A stretch of 64,000 nucleotides of DNA from an uncultured Eubacterium sp. (lineage in GTDB: Bacteria; Bacillota; Clostridia; Lachnospirales; Lachnospiraceae): NCBI GenBank assembly GCA_900548465.1, contig URKY01000006.1:1-64000 (forward strand), in the 5' to 3' direction. Below are positions 56,363-64,000 of the stretch, piece by piece; position 1 is the stretch's first letter, and every line of letters starts with the position of its first letter. Under the pieces are notes generated by a model. That model did no database searches and had not been told where the DNA came from. It saw only the letters and a program-made list of their open reading frames with translations. The position numbers and the translations under genes are program-made.

Positions 56363-58204
56363 ATGAGACACACATTTAGAAAAATTTTAGCCGGTACTTT
56401 GGCGGTAGCTATGGTAGTGCAGGTGGGGGTATTTTCGAAGCATGAAACTTCAGATGTACAGGCGGTAGATAATTGGAAGTTGGTATGGAGTGACGAATTT
56501 AACGGAACATCCCTTGACACATCTGTTTGGTCATACGAGATTGGAAACGGAAACTGGGGTTGGGGAAATGGAGAAGTACAATATTATACAAACAGAACTG
56601 ACAATGTAAGAGTATCAGGTGGAAATCTTCAGATTATTGCAAAAAAAGAAAATTATGGTGGACAGGAATATACATCAGGTAGAATTATTTCTAAAGGTAA
56701 GAAATACTTCAAATATGGAAAGATGGAAGCCAAAATAAAAGTAGAAAATGGCAATCAGGATGGTGTTTGGCCGGCATATTGGATGATGGGAGAAAATATG
56801 AACGAAGGTGTCGGCTGGCCTTATTGTGGTGAGATAGATATTATGGAACATGCAAATTCAAATAATTATATTGGTGGATGTTTGCATTGGAACACAAAAG
56901 GCATGGGAGAATATTCACCGGGTTCATACGGAAGTGGATTTCAAGGAGCAGAAAAATCCTTTGGTTATTATACTGACAATGCAAACAATGGAATAAACGG
57001 ATGGCATGTTTATGGATTAATTTGGGATGAGAATCATATGGAATGGCAGATGGATGGAAAAACATTCCTTACACAGGCTATTACAGACAACAACGCATAT
57101 TGCTTCCAGAAGGAGCAGTTCTTCCTGTTTAATCTGGCTATTGGTGGCCCAGGTTCAGGATTTACAAATAATATTACGGCAAATCCAAACACTTTTAAAA
57201 CTACAACAATGTATGTAGATTATTTAAGAGTTTACCAAAAGAGCAATGGTGCTGATCAGGAAGAGACAACAAAAACACCAACAATACCAACAACTACAAA
57301 GAAGCAGCCTACAACACAACCGGTTGAGACTGTAACAAAGGTGTCAAATGTATATACAGATCTAGTTGCAGATACAGACCGGGTATTTGAAACATATTTT
57401 GATGGATTATATGGAAACTGGGGTGGCGGAGTTACAGGCTCAGTAACAAATGCTACAAATAAAGGAATAACAATTGCACTAAATAAAACAGGAAATAACA
57501 GGTGGGCAGCACAGACATATATTGGTCCGTTAACTTATTATCCGGGATATACATACAAATATAATGCAACAATTACCTCTGACAAAGACAGAACAATTGT
57601 AGTTAAGGTTGTCGGAAATGATGACGGAATGCATGATTCACCAAAGTTAAAAGATGAGACAATTACCGTTAAGGCAGGAAAACCATACCGATTGTCAATA
57701 GATGTCACAATTCCTGATGATTACAAGTCAGAACTTTACTTATATTATGGTCTTGGAAAAGGAGATGGTGACACTATTGGTTCTGAGCAGCAAAACATTA
57801 TAACTATTTCAGATGTTAGTTTTTTAACTACAAGGCAGGTTATTGAATCAGAGACTGTTCCACAGACTATTCCACAGACAACTAACAAAACAACAGGAAA
57901 GGTAACCAATCCTCAAACAACAAAGTTATTAAGTACTACAGTAGTTAAAAAGGCGACTAAAAAGAAGAAGTCAAAGAAAATCAGTCTTAGATTTAATAGA
58001 GTACAGGGTGCTAAAAAGTATCAGGTGCAGGTTGCTAAAAACAAAAAGTTTACAAAGGTAATTGCTATAAAAGTGGTAAATAAATATAAGAAAGTAACAA
58101 TTTCCAAAAAAGTATTTAAAAAATCAAAGAGACTTTATGTACGTGTAAGGGCCGTAGGATGCAATAAGTGGTCGAAAGCCAAAAAGGTAAAGATAACTGT
58201 ATAG
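56363..58204 (+). CDS. exported GH16 beta-glucanase with CBM-like domain
   Basis: 613 residues. Signal peptide about 1-33. The GH16 domain (about 36-292) starts WKLVWSDEFNGTSLD and has catalytic GEIDIMEH: E157, D159, E162. A Thr/Pro linker (TKTPTIPTTTKKQPTTQP) leads to a CBM4/9-like beta-sandwich (about 330-490, YFDGLYGNWGGGV), a second linker, and the Lys-rich Fn3-like module (about 530-613, KKYQVQVAKNKKFTK). It is likely active on beta-1,3- or mixed-linkage glucan, complementing the larger GH16 at 49.4 kb. AAGGAG precedes the ATG. It lies 41 bases after the VWA gene and may share its transcript. Confidence 0.93.
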   Translation: MRHTFRKILAGTLAVAMVVQVGVFSKHETSDVQAVDNWKLVWSDEFNGTSLDTSVWSYEIGNGNWGWGNGEVQYYTNRTDNVRVSGGNLQIIAKKENYGGQEYTSGRIISKGKKYFKYGKMEAKIKVENGNQDGVWPAYWMMGENMNEGVGWPYCGEIDIMEHANSNNYIGGCLHWNTKGMGEYSPGSYGSGFQGAEKSFGYYTDNANNGINGWHVYGLIWDENHMEWQMDGKTFLTQAITDNNAYCFQKEQFFLFNLAIGGPGSGFTNNITANPNTFKTTTMYVDYLRVYQKSNGADQEETTKTPTIPTTTKKQPTTQPVETVTKVSNVYTDLVADTDRVFETYFDGLYGNWGGGVTGSVTNATNKGITIALNKTGNNRWAAQTYIGPLTYYPGYTYKYNATITSDKDRTIVVKVVGNDDGMHDSPKLKDETITVKAGKPYRLSIDVTIPDDYKSELYLYYGLGKGDGDTIGSEQQNIITISDVSFLTTRQVIESETVPQTIPQTTNKTTGKVTNPQTTKLLSTTVVKKATKKKKSKKISLRFNRVQGAKKYQVQVAKNKKFTKVIAIKVVNKYKKVTISKKVFKKSKRLYVRVRAVGCNKWSKAKKVKITV

Positions 58205-58212
58205 CAAAATAG

Positions 58213-58260
58213 AAAACGTTAACAAAATTGTGGAAAATGCATAAATTTGTTAACGTTTTT
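58213..58260 (+). terminator. terminator of the second GH16 gene
   Basis: AAAACGTTAACAAA pairs with TTTGTTAACGTTTT over a 20-base loop, ending in Ts. The stem contains AACGTTAAC, close to the LacI-type operator sequence downstream. Confidence 0.8.
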
Positions 58261-58310
58261 ATTTGATTTAAGGGCAAATTATTTGTTAAATATTATTTGC
58301 AATGGTTATA

Positions 58311-58355
58311 TTGACATATAAATGGCTAAATGTTATTATAAGTTTAACGTTAAAC
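58311..58355 (+). promoter_or_regulatory. sugar ABC operon promoter with LacI-type operator
   Basis: TTGACA (58311-58316) and TATTAT (58334-58339) are 17 bases apart. A perfect 14-bp palindrome GTTTAACGTTAAAC (58342-58355) sits at the predicted transcription start. Central CG and A+T flanks match LacI/GalR-family operators. Binding would block initiation; no regulator gene is in the window. Confidence 0.7.
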
Positions 58356-58491
58356 GCATAAAATAACATTATAAAAACAGGAATGTCAGTGATATAAACA
58401 CGTATAATTGAATTTAAGGTATAATGTTTAAGAATGTGTTTGGTTGAACGATAAACTATAACATAACTAATAATTATGAGGAGGGTTTACA

Positions 58492-59901
58492 ATGAGAAAA
58501 AAGAAAATCATTAGTTTAGCACTTGTTCTTGCCCTTTTGGTTACTATGTTAGCCGGATGCGGTGGAAGCAAAAAAGACGATAAGAGTGGAAAGACTACTC
58601 TTAAGTTAGGTATCTGGCCTACAGAAGATTTGGCACAGGACATACCGATGTTTGAAGGATATCAGAAAACATTTGAAGAAAAATATAAGGATGTTAAGGT
58701 TGAAGCAGCACCATATGTATATGCAACTGATACTTTCGTATCCTTAGCAGAGTCAGGTAACTGTCCTACAATATTCTCATCATGGTTCACAGAGCCACAG
58801 AAGTTAATTAAGCAGGGTCTTGTAGCTGATGTTACGGACGAAATGAAAAAACGTGGTTGGCTGGATAAGATGAGTGACTATGTTAAAGATCTTTTAACGG
58901 ATGAAAACGGAAAAATCTATGCAGTGCCTAGAGATGCATATGCATTAGGTTTAATGTGTAACGTAGAGTTATTTGAGAAGGCCGGTTTAGTTGATGAAAA
59001 CGGTGTTCCAAAATTCCCTAAGACATTTGAGGAACTTGCACAGACGGCTTCAACTATTAAGAAGAAAACAGGAGCGGCAGGACTTTGTTTATTAGCAAAG
59101 GATAACAGTGGCGGATGGCATTTCTCTAATATAGCATGGAATTTTGGCGCAACACTTGTTAAGGACAATGGTGACGGTACATACACATCAAATCTTAATT
59201 CAAAAGAAGCTGTAGAAGCTATGAAATATGTATATGATCTTAAATGGAAATATGATGTATTAACAGATGACCCTACTACAGAAGACTGGGGAACAGGATT
59301 CCAGCAGTTAGGAACAGGCGGAGCCGCAATGTATATTGCAGGTAACGACGCAGTTGCACAGCCAACACAGGTTAACGGACTTGATGTTACAAAACTTGCA
59401 ATGGGACCAATCCCTGCAGGACCAAATGGTGATCAGTATTCGTTAACAGGTGGTACACCTTACATGTTCTCAAAGGATGCAACTAAAGAAGAAATCAAGG
59501 CAGCTTTTGACTTCCTTGAGGTAATGGGTAAAACACCTGATGTTACAGATACAACAGTAAAGGGACTTGAAGCAGATGCAGCTAACAGAAAAGCAAATGG
59601 AGTTCCTGTTATAAAGGATTTCCCATGCTGGACAGATGAGGCTTACAGCAAGGCAAAACAGGATGCAATTGATGATAACAAGAACGTTGATTCAAAGATG
59701 TTTGATTCATTCTTTAATACAGTTGAAAAAGAAGGAAATCCAAGAGTAGAAGAACCTGGTGATACACAGGAAATGTATGCACAGCTTACAAATGTTCTTC
59801 AGGCAGTTATAACAAACAAGGATTGCAATATTCAGAAATTAATGGATAAGGCAAATGAAAATTATCAGAAGATTTTAGATAGCAAATTTGCAAAAAAATA
59901 G
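58492..59901 (+). CDS. sugar ABC transporter substrate-binding lipoprotein
   Basis: 469 residues. Lipoprotein signal LALLVTMLAGCGG (lipid Cys at about 23), then an extracellular solute-binding fold of family 1 (MalE-like): LKLGIWPTEDLA, a long VDENGVPKFPKTFEEL segment, and the family pattern GGAAMYIAGNDAV, then MGPIPAGPNGDQYSLTGGTPYMFSK. It captures an oligosaccharide for the two permeases. GGAGGG precedes the ATG. No ATPase gene is present before the window end, so a shared MsmK-type ATPase is expected elsewhere. Confidence 0.93.
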   Translation: MRKKKIISLALVLALLVTMLAGCGGSKKDDKSGKTTLKLGIWPTEDLAQDIPMFEGYQKTFEEKYKDVKVEAAPYVYATDTFVSLAESGNCPTIFSSWFTEPQKLIKQGLVADVTDEMKKRGWLDKMSDYVKDLLTDENGKIYAVPRDAYALGLMCNVELFEKAGLVDENGVPKFPKTFEELAQTASTIKKKTGAAGLCLLAKDNSGGWHFSNIAWNFGATLVKDNGDGTYTSNLNSKEAVEAMKYVYDLKWKYDVLTDDPTTEDWGTGFQQLGTGGAAMYIAGNDAVAQPTQVNGLDVTKLAMGPIPAGPNGDQYSLTGGTPYMFSKDATKEEIKAAFDFLEVMGKTPDVTDTTVKGLEADAANRKANGVPVIKDFPCWTDEAYSKAKQDAIDDNKNVDSKMFDSFFNTVEKEGNPRVEEPGDTQEMYAQLTNVLQAVITNKDCNIQKLMDKANENYQKILDSKFAKK

Positions 59902-59914
59902 AGTAATTATTTTT

Positions 59915-59965
59915 ACGGGGCGGGTAAGAAATGCCCGCTCTGTAAATAAAACAGGCAGGCCCCGT
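59915..59965 (+). other. intercistronic nested hairpin
   Basis: ACGGGGC (59915-59921) pairs with GCCCCGT (59959-59965), with an alternative inner stem GCGGG against CCCGC. It lies between the binding-protein and permease genes and lacks a T-run, so it probably stabilises the upstream message, as the equivalent hairpin does in the liv operon. Confidence 0.6.
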
Positions 59966-59994
59966 GCTACACGATGAAACAGGAGGGGAAGATT

Positions 59995-60912
59995 TTGGAC
60001 AGAAAAAGTAGAAAACAGCTAAAAGCAATAAAACCAAAGAGAAAGTTTGGAAAAAGAGATTTGATGGGGTGGTTAGTTATATTGCCACCGGTTATCTTGT
60101 TTGCATTCTTTGTATGGGAACCATTGTTAGAGAGTGTAAGATTATCATTATATTCAGCAAGAGGAGTTGAATTGCAGGAGTTTGTAGGACTCCAGAACTA
60201 CATAGAAGTTTTTAACGACGTAAACTTTAAGGCAGCTTTCCTTAACACCTTCAAATACATAGGATGGTCGTTGATTATAGGATTCGTCGTACCGATTATT
60301 TTGGCAATATTCATCAGTGAAACAGTCAGATTAAAGAGTTTTTTTAGATTCGCAGTATATTTACCAAATATTATGCCGGGAATGGCTGTAGCATTGCTGT
60401 GGGTTTACTTCTTTAAACCCGGCGACACTGGTGTTCTAAATATATTACTTGGAAAATGTGGAATTGCACCTAGTGCATGGCTTAACAATGCGGCCCTTGT
60501 TATACCGTTAATTGTAATAGCCCTGACATGGAAGGGAGCAGGCTCGACTTCATTAATTTACATGGCAGGAATTAGTGGAATCAATCCCGAATATTATGAA
60601 GCTGCCGCAATTGACGGAGCAGGAATTGGGCAGAGAATTTTCCACGTAACAATACCTTGTATTTTGAGTTTAGGAAAGACAATGCTTATTTTACAGGTTA
60701 TAGCAGTATTCCAGATATTGTATGAACCTTTAGTATTGACTAATGGCGGCCCGAATAATGCCAGCTTGTCAATTATGTTGTTGGTATATAAATATGCATT
60801 CAATAAATATGATTATCCAAATGCAGCGGCACTTTCAGTTGTTATTTGTATAGTATTGATTTTGTTAAGTGGTCTTTATATGGCACTTACACGAAAGAAA
60901 AATGATGAATAG
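59995..60912 (+). CDS. sugar ABC transporter permease (MalF-type)
   Basis: 305-residue inner-membrane permease, six membrane segments. The coupling motif EYYEAAAIDGAGIGQRIFHVTIPCI identifies a type I sugar permease. The start is TTG at 59995, with AGGAGG 8 bases upstream; the ATG at 59974 contains that site and is not preferred. A Lys/Arg-rich N-terminus (DRKSRKQLKAIKPKRKFGKR) is cytoplasmic. Confidence 0.93.
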   Translation: MDRKSRKQLKAIKPKRKFGKRDLMGWLVILPPVILFAFFVWEPLLESVRLSLYSARGVELQEFVGLQNYIEVFNDVNFKAAFLNTFKYIGWSLIIGFVVPIILAIFISETVRLKSFFRFAVYLPNIMPGMAVALLWVYFFKPGDTGVLNILLGKCGIAPSAWLNNAALVIPLIVIALTWKGAGSTSLIYMAGISGINPEYYEAAAIDGAGIGQRIFHVTIPCILSLGKTMLILQVIAVFQILYEPLVLTNGGPNNASLSIMLLVYKYAFNKYDYPNAAALSVVICIVLILLSGLYMALTRKKNDE

Positions 60913-60920
60913 GAGGTGGG

Positions 60921-61802
60921 ATGATGTTTTTTAAGAAATATGCGGATAAGACAGACGGAGCAATAAGAGGCTTCGATGTCAAATCAAAAAGAGTAAAACT
61001 TATCTGCCTTCTGATAATGCTTGTATGTATTATATTTGCAATTATCGCAATATATCCGGCGTTTTGGGTAATGGTTTCCGGATTTAAAGATATAAAGGAA
61101 TTTACAACAGAGGCAACATTGCTTCCAAAACATTTTGATTTTGCAGGATTTAAGCAGACCTGGGATAAACTGAATTTCGTAGTATACTACAAAAATTCAT
61201 TTATTATGGTTATAGGCTGTGTATTATGTGCAGTAGTTTTTAACGGATTACTGGCATATGGACTGGCAATTCTGAAACCTAAGGGATCAAAGATTATTAA
61301 TGGACTTGTAATGTGGAGTTTGTTAATTCCTGCAACGACAAGTATTGTAGCTTTATATGTAAATATCAACAGAATAGGGCTTAATAATTCATTTATTCCT
61401 CTTTGGTTATCCTACGGATGTAACGCCTTCTGGGTTGTTCTCTTTAAGGAATTTTTCGAGGGATTGCCTAAGGAATTAATAGAGGCTGCAAAGATAGACG
61501 GGTGTAATGTATTACAGATTTTTTATAAGATAGTACTACCGCTGTCAAAACCTATAATTATGGTAATTATAATTTATTCAGTTACGGCAGCATGGTCAGA
61601 CTTCCTGTTACCATATCTGGTATTAAACGGATCAGGAAAAGAAACTGTTATGGTTAAGCTGTTCTCATATTCAGCTGCCCATACAACACAAATAGATATG
61701 ATAAGAGCAATTTTCTTCTCAATCATACCACCTACAATATTGTTTATATTCTTCCAAAAGAAGATTACAGACGGAGCTGCAGGCGGAGCAGTAAAAGGTT
61801 AG
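60921..61802 (+). CDS. sugar ABC transporter permease (MalG-type)
   Basis: 293-residue permease with six membrane segments and coupling motif ELIEAAKIDGCNVLQIFYKIVLPLSKP. It pairs with the preceding permease. TAGGAGGTGGG precedes tandem ATGs at 60921 and 60924. It begins 8 bases after the MalF-type stop. Confidence 0.94.
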   Translation: MMFFKKYADKTDGAIRGFDVKSKRVKLICLLIMLVCIIFAIIAIYPAFWVMVSGFKDIKEFTTEATLLPKHFDFAGFKQTWDKLNFVVYYKNSFIMVIGCVLCAVVFNGLLAYGLAILKPKGSKIINGLVMWSLLIPATTSIVALYVNINRIGLNNSFIPLWLSYGCNAFWVVLFKEFFEGLPKELIEAAKIDGCNVLQIFYKIVLPLSKPIIMVIIIYSVTAAWSDFLLPYLVLNGSGKETVMVKLFSYSAAHTTQIDMIRAIFFSIIPPTILFIFFQKKITDGAAGGAVKG

Positions 61803-61803
61803 A

Positions 61804-61846
61804 GTTTTTTCGGTCGGTATCACCTCCTTTTTGCTGGCCGAAAAAC
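61804..61846 (+). other. intercistronic hairpin with anti-Shine-Dalgarno loop
   Basis: GTTTTTTCGGTC pairs with GGCCGAAAAAC (one bulged T, one G-U). The 20-base loop (61816-61835) contains TATCACCTCCTTT, which matches the 3' tail of 16S rRNA (ATCACCTCCTTT). It starts directly after the permease stop and precedes the GH65 ribosome site. Confidence 0.7.
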
Positions 61847-61863
61847 AAAAAATGGAGAGTAAT

Positions 61864-64000
61864 ATGGCAAAAAAAGCAGATAAATATTTTAAAGAAGATA
61901 AATGGAAAATAATAGAAGAGGGATTTAATCCTGATTATGGAATGGTTTCTGAATCAATATTTTCATTAGCCAATGAATATATGGGAGTCAGAGGATATTT
62001 CGAAGAAGGTTACTCCGGAAATAAACTTATAGGAAGTTATTTCAATGGAATATATGAAAGAAGTGAACCGGATTACAATCACTATAAAGGTGTAGCAGAC
62101 TTTACTGAATATATGGTTAATTCGGTAGACTGGTTGTATACAAGAATAGAAATTGATAATGAACAGCTTGATTTGTATAAATCAGATTTTGAAAAGTTCT
62201 ACAGAGAACTGGATATGAAGACGGGAATTTTAACAAGGGAATTCGTGTGGAAAACGGCAAAAGGAAAAAGAATTGCCATAAAATTTGAAAGGTGTCTTTC
62301 TATGACTGGAGTTGAACGTTCAACTTGGCAGGCTTCAATAAAGGCTTTAAACTTTAATGGAAAGATTTATGTTACAACAGGTTTGGATTTCTCAAACATA
62401 CATAGAAATTCAGGAGAAAATATGTGGAATTGTGGTGAAAAATTTATTCAGGCGGATAAAAACATTACCCTGGGAATAGAGGGAACTACAATTAACACGG
62501 GATTAAAGGTAAGCAGCAACTGCAAAATTCAGGCAGACTATGAAAGCATGGAAGAAATCATAGAAGATAAACTGGTTGCGGTTAAACTTTGCATTAATCT
62601 GGAAAAGAATAAAGAACAGAAAATCACGAAAATAATTAGAAATCTTACATTAAAAGATGAAAGCCAAAAAGAAGAATACGAAGATAAAAAAGCAAAAATA
62701 AAAGATGGCAGAGATGATGTTATTGTTCTGAATGAAGAATTAAAGGAAGAGTCCCGTAAATGGTGGGAGAATGTATGGAAGCGTTCAGACATAACTATAG
62801 ACAACGATATTGAAAATCAGCAGGGAATACGTTTCTGTATCTTCCAGATGTATCAGACTTACAATGGTGCAGTTAAGGGAACAAATATCGGAGCTAAAGG
62901 TCTGACAGGAGAGGCATATAACGGAAATGCTTTCTGGGATACGGAAACCTATTGTCTTCCATTCTATTTATTTAATGACAGAGAAGGGGCGAAGAACCTT
63001 TTATATTTCAGATATAAGACTCTTGATGAAGCAAGAAAAAGAGCGGAAGTCTTAGATTGTGAAGGAGCATTTTATCCAATTGCAACTATCAGCGGTAAGG
63101 AATGTTGTAATCTTTGGCAGCACGCAAGTCTTCAGCTGCAGGCATCTACGGCGGTAGCATACGGAATATGGTTCTACGAAAAAATGTACAATGACAAGGC
63201 ATTTATTAAGAACTATGGTTTGGAAATGCTTATTGAAATATCAAGAATGCTGGCAACACGTGGGGATTTTGATAAGGATGGAAAATATGGGTATTACTGT
63301 GTAATGGGACCTGACGAATTCCAGATGATGGTACACAACAATTGTTACACCAATTACATGGGAAGATTTACTTTGAAATATACAATAGAAAAAGTAAAGG
63401 AAATGAAAGAAAAATATCCGAAGGAATATGAAAAAGTTGTAAAGAAGATAAATTTTAAAGAATCAGAAATGAATAAGTGGAAACAGATAATCAAAAACAT
63501 GATTATCCCATACAGTGATGACACTTTAATCTTTGAACAGCATGACGGATTTTTCAAACTTCCACATGTGGACATTGATTCTATTCCTATAAGTGATTTT
63601 CCACTTTATAATCATTGGTCATATGACAGAATTTACAGAAATGACATGATTAAACAGCCGGATGTATTGATGTTTATGTTGTTGTTTAATTCAGATTTTA
63701 CAAAGGAACAGTTAAAAGCGAATTACGAGTTTTACGAACCGCGGTGTATTCATGAAAGTTCGTTGTCCCCTTCAGTTCATTCCATTCTGGCTAACCAGCT
63801 TGGAAAGGAAGAAGAAGCTTATGATTTCTTTGGATTTGCTACAAGAATGGATTTGGACAACTATAACAGAAATACAAATGAAGGTATTCACACTACATCT
63901 ATTGCAGCAGCATGGATGAACATAGTTTATGGTTTTGGAGGTCTTAGAAGTGATGGAGAAATTTTATCATTATCACCTACAATTCCAAAAAACTGGGATG
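61864..64000 (+). CDS. GH65-family disaccharide phosphorylase (runs off the window end)
   Basis: About 712 codons are present; the 3' end lies beyond 64000. N-terminal beta-sandwich domain with LANEYMGVRGYFEEGY, then an (alpha/alpha)6 barrel with NAFWDTETYCLPF, the general acid in GPDEF (E485), NNCYTNYMG and phosphate-binding-type EGIHTTSIAAAWMNIV. GH65 enzymes split alpha-glucobioses or related alpha-glucosides with phosphate to give beta-glucose-1-phosphate. The specificity (maltose, kojibiose, nigerose, trehalose or a rhamnoside) cannot be read. TGGAGAG precedes the ATG. Last visible gene of the LacI-operator ABC operon, so it likely handles the imported sugar. Confidence 0.9.
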   Translation, partial: MAKKADKYFKEDKWKIIEEGFNPDYGMVSESIFSLANEYMGVRGYFEEGYSGNKLIGSYFNGIYERSEPDYNHYKGVADFTEYMVNSVDWLYTRIEIDNEQLDLYKSDFEKFYRELDMKTGILTREFVWKTAKGKRIAIKFERCLSMTGVERSTWQASIKALNFNGKIYVTTGLDFSNIHRNSGENMWNCGEKFIQADKNITLGIEGTTINTGLKVSSNCKIQADYESMEEIIEDKLVAVKLCINLEKNKEQKITKIIRNLTLKDESQKEEYEDKKAKIKDGRDDVIVLNEELKEESRKWWENVWKRSDITIDNDIENQQGIRFCIFQMYQTYNGAVKGTNIGAKGLTGEAYNGNAFWDTETYCLPFYLFNDREGAKNLLYFRYKTLDEARKRAEVLDCEGAFYPIATISGKECCNLWQHASLQLQASTAVAYGIWFYEKMYNDKAFIKNYGLEMLIEISRMLATRGDFDKDGKYGYYCVMGPDEFQMMVHNNCYTNYMGRFTLKYTIEKVKEMKEKYPKEYEKVVKKINFKESEMNKWKQIIKNMIIPYSDDTLIFEQHDGFFKLPHVDIDSIPISDFPLYNHWSYDRIYRNDMIKQPDVLMFMLLFNSDFTKEQLKANYEFYEPRCIHESSLSPSVHSILANQLGKEEEAYDFFGFATRMDLDNYNRNTNEGIHTTSIAAAWMNIVYGFGGLRSDGEILSLSPTIPKNWD

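Overview
The window looks like chromosome from a low-GC, Gram-positive gut anaerobe, most likely Lachnospiraceae (Bacillota, Clostridia). The grounds are A+T-rich DNA with strong GGAGG ribosome binding sites and frequent TTG/GTG starts, a bile salt hydrolase, meso-diaminopimelate dehydrogenase, ATP-dependent PEP carboxykinase, a standard F-type ATP synthase operon, and several exported polysaccharide-active proteins. Genus and species cannot be fixed from the sequence alone. No rRNA, tRNA, CRISPR array or intact insertion sequence was seen.

Layout. 1-7.1 kb: a very A+T-rich accessory segment with two divergent operons. Leftward: a polytopic membrane protein, an unknown protein and a metal-site-altered TatD-like protein. 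Rightward: an HTH protein with a duplicated N-terminal segment, a sigma-70-like protein, and a membrane Ser/Thr kinase with an exported C-terminal domain. 7.1-17.8 kb: decayed sequence and single genes (a broken exported protein, a neurotransmitter:sodium symporter family transporter, ddh, a large exported subtilase, an exported carbohydrate-binding protein, an SDR oxidoreductase, a broken anti-sigma-like gene). 17.9-25.6 kb: an unknown membrane protein, then MarR, a heterodimeric ABC exporter, an acetyltransferase and an exported amidase. 25.6-30.1 kb: pckA, an sce7726-like protein, a ketopantoate reductase-like enzyme and a bile salt hydrolase. 30.4-36.9 kb (leftward): LysR, the livKHMGF branched-chain amino acid transporter and a cytidylate-kinase-like protein. 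37.2-43.4 kb: atpBEFHAGDC. 43.6-47.0 kb: nucleoside salvage (cdd, udp, add, deoB). 47.1-54 kb: a small KTSC-like protein, NhaC antiporter, exported GH16 glucanase, DUF4367-like protein, a small exported protein and a six-copy 73-bp satellite. 54.3-64 kb: MoxR/VWA pair, second exported GH16, and a sugar ABC transporter operon leading into a GH65 phosphorylase cut by the window end.

How the genes work together. Two exported GH16 enzymes should cut beta-1,3(-1,4)-glucan outside the cell. The downstream sugar ABC importer, under a LacI-type operator, and the GH65 phosphorylase form an uptake and phosphorolysis unit, although GH65 acts on alpha-linked disaccharides, so it may serve a different sugar. 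Five exported proteins (subtilase, CBM protein, amidase, two GH16s) share a lysine-rich Fn3-like module, which is at the C-terminus in all but the amidase and probably holds them at the cell wall.

The least explained items are the kinase/sigma/HTH cassette with its divergent membrane/TatD partner operon, a three-member set of promoters with a shared GTGTTCTCA-N14/15-CGTT signature (an apparent ECF-sigma regulon), the 73-bp satellite, a hairpin whose loop copies the anti-Shine-Dalgarno tail of 16S rRNA, and two large palindromes with structured cores sitting between convergent genes.
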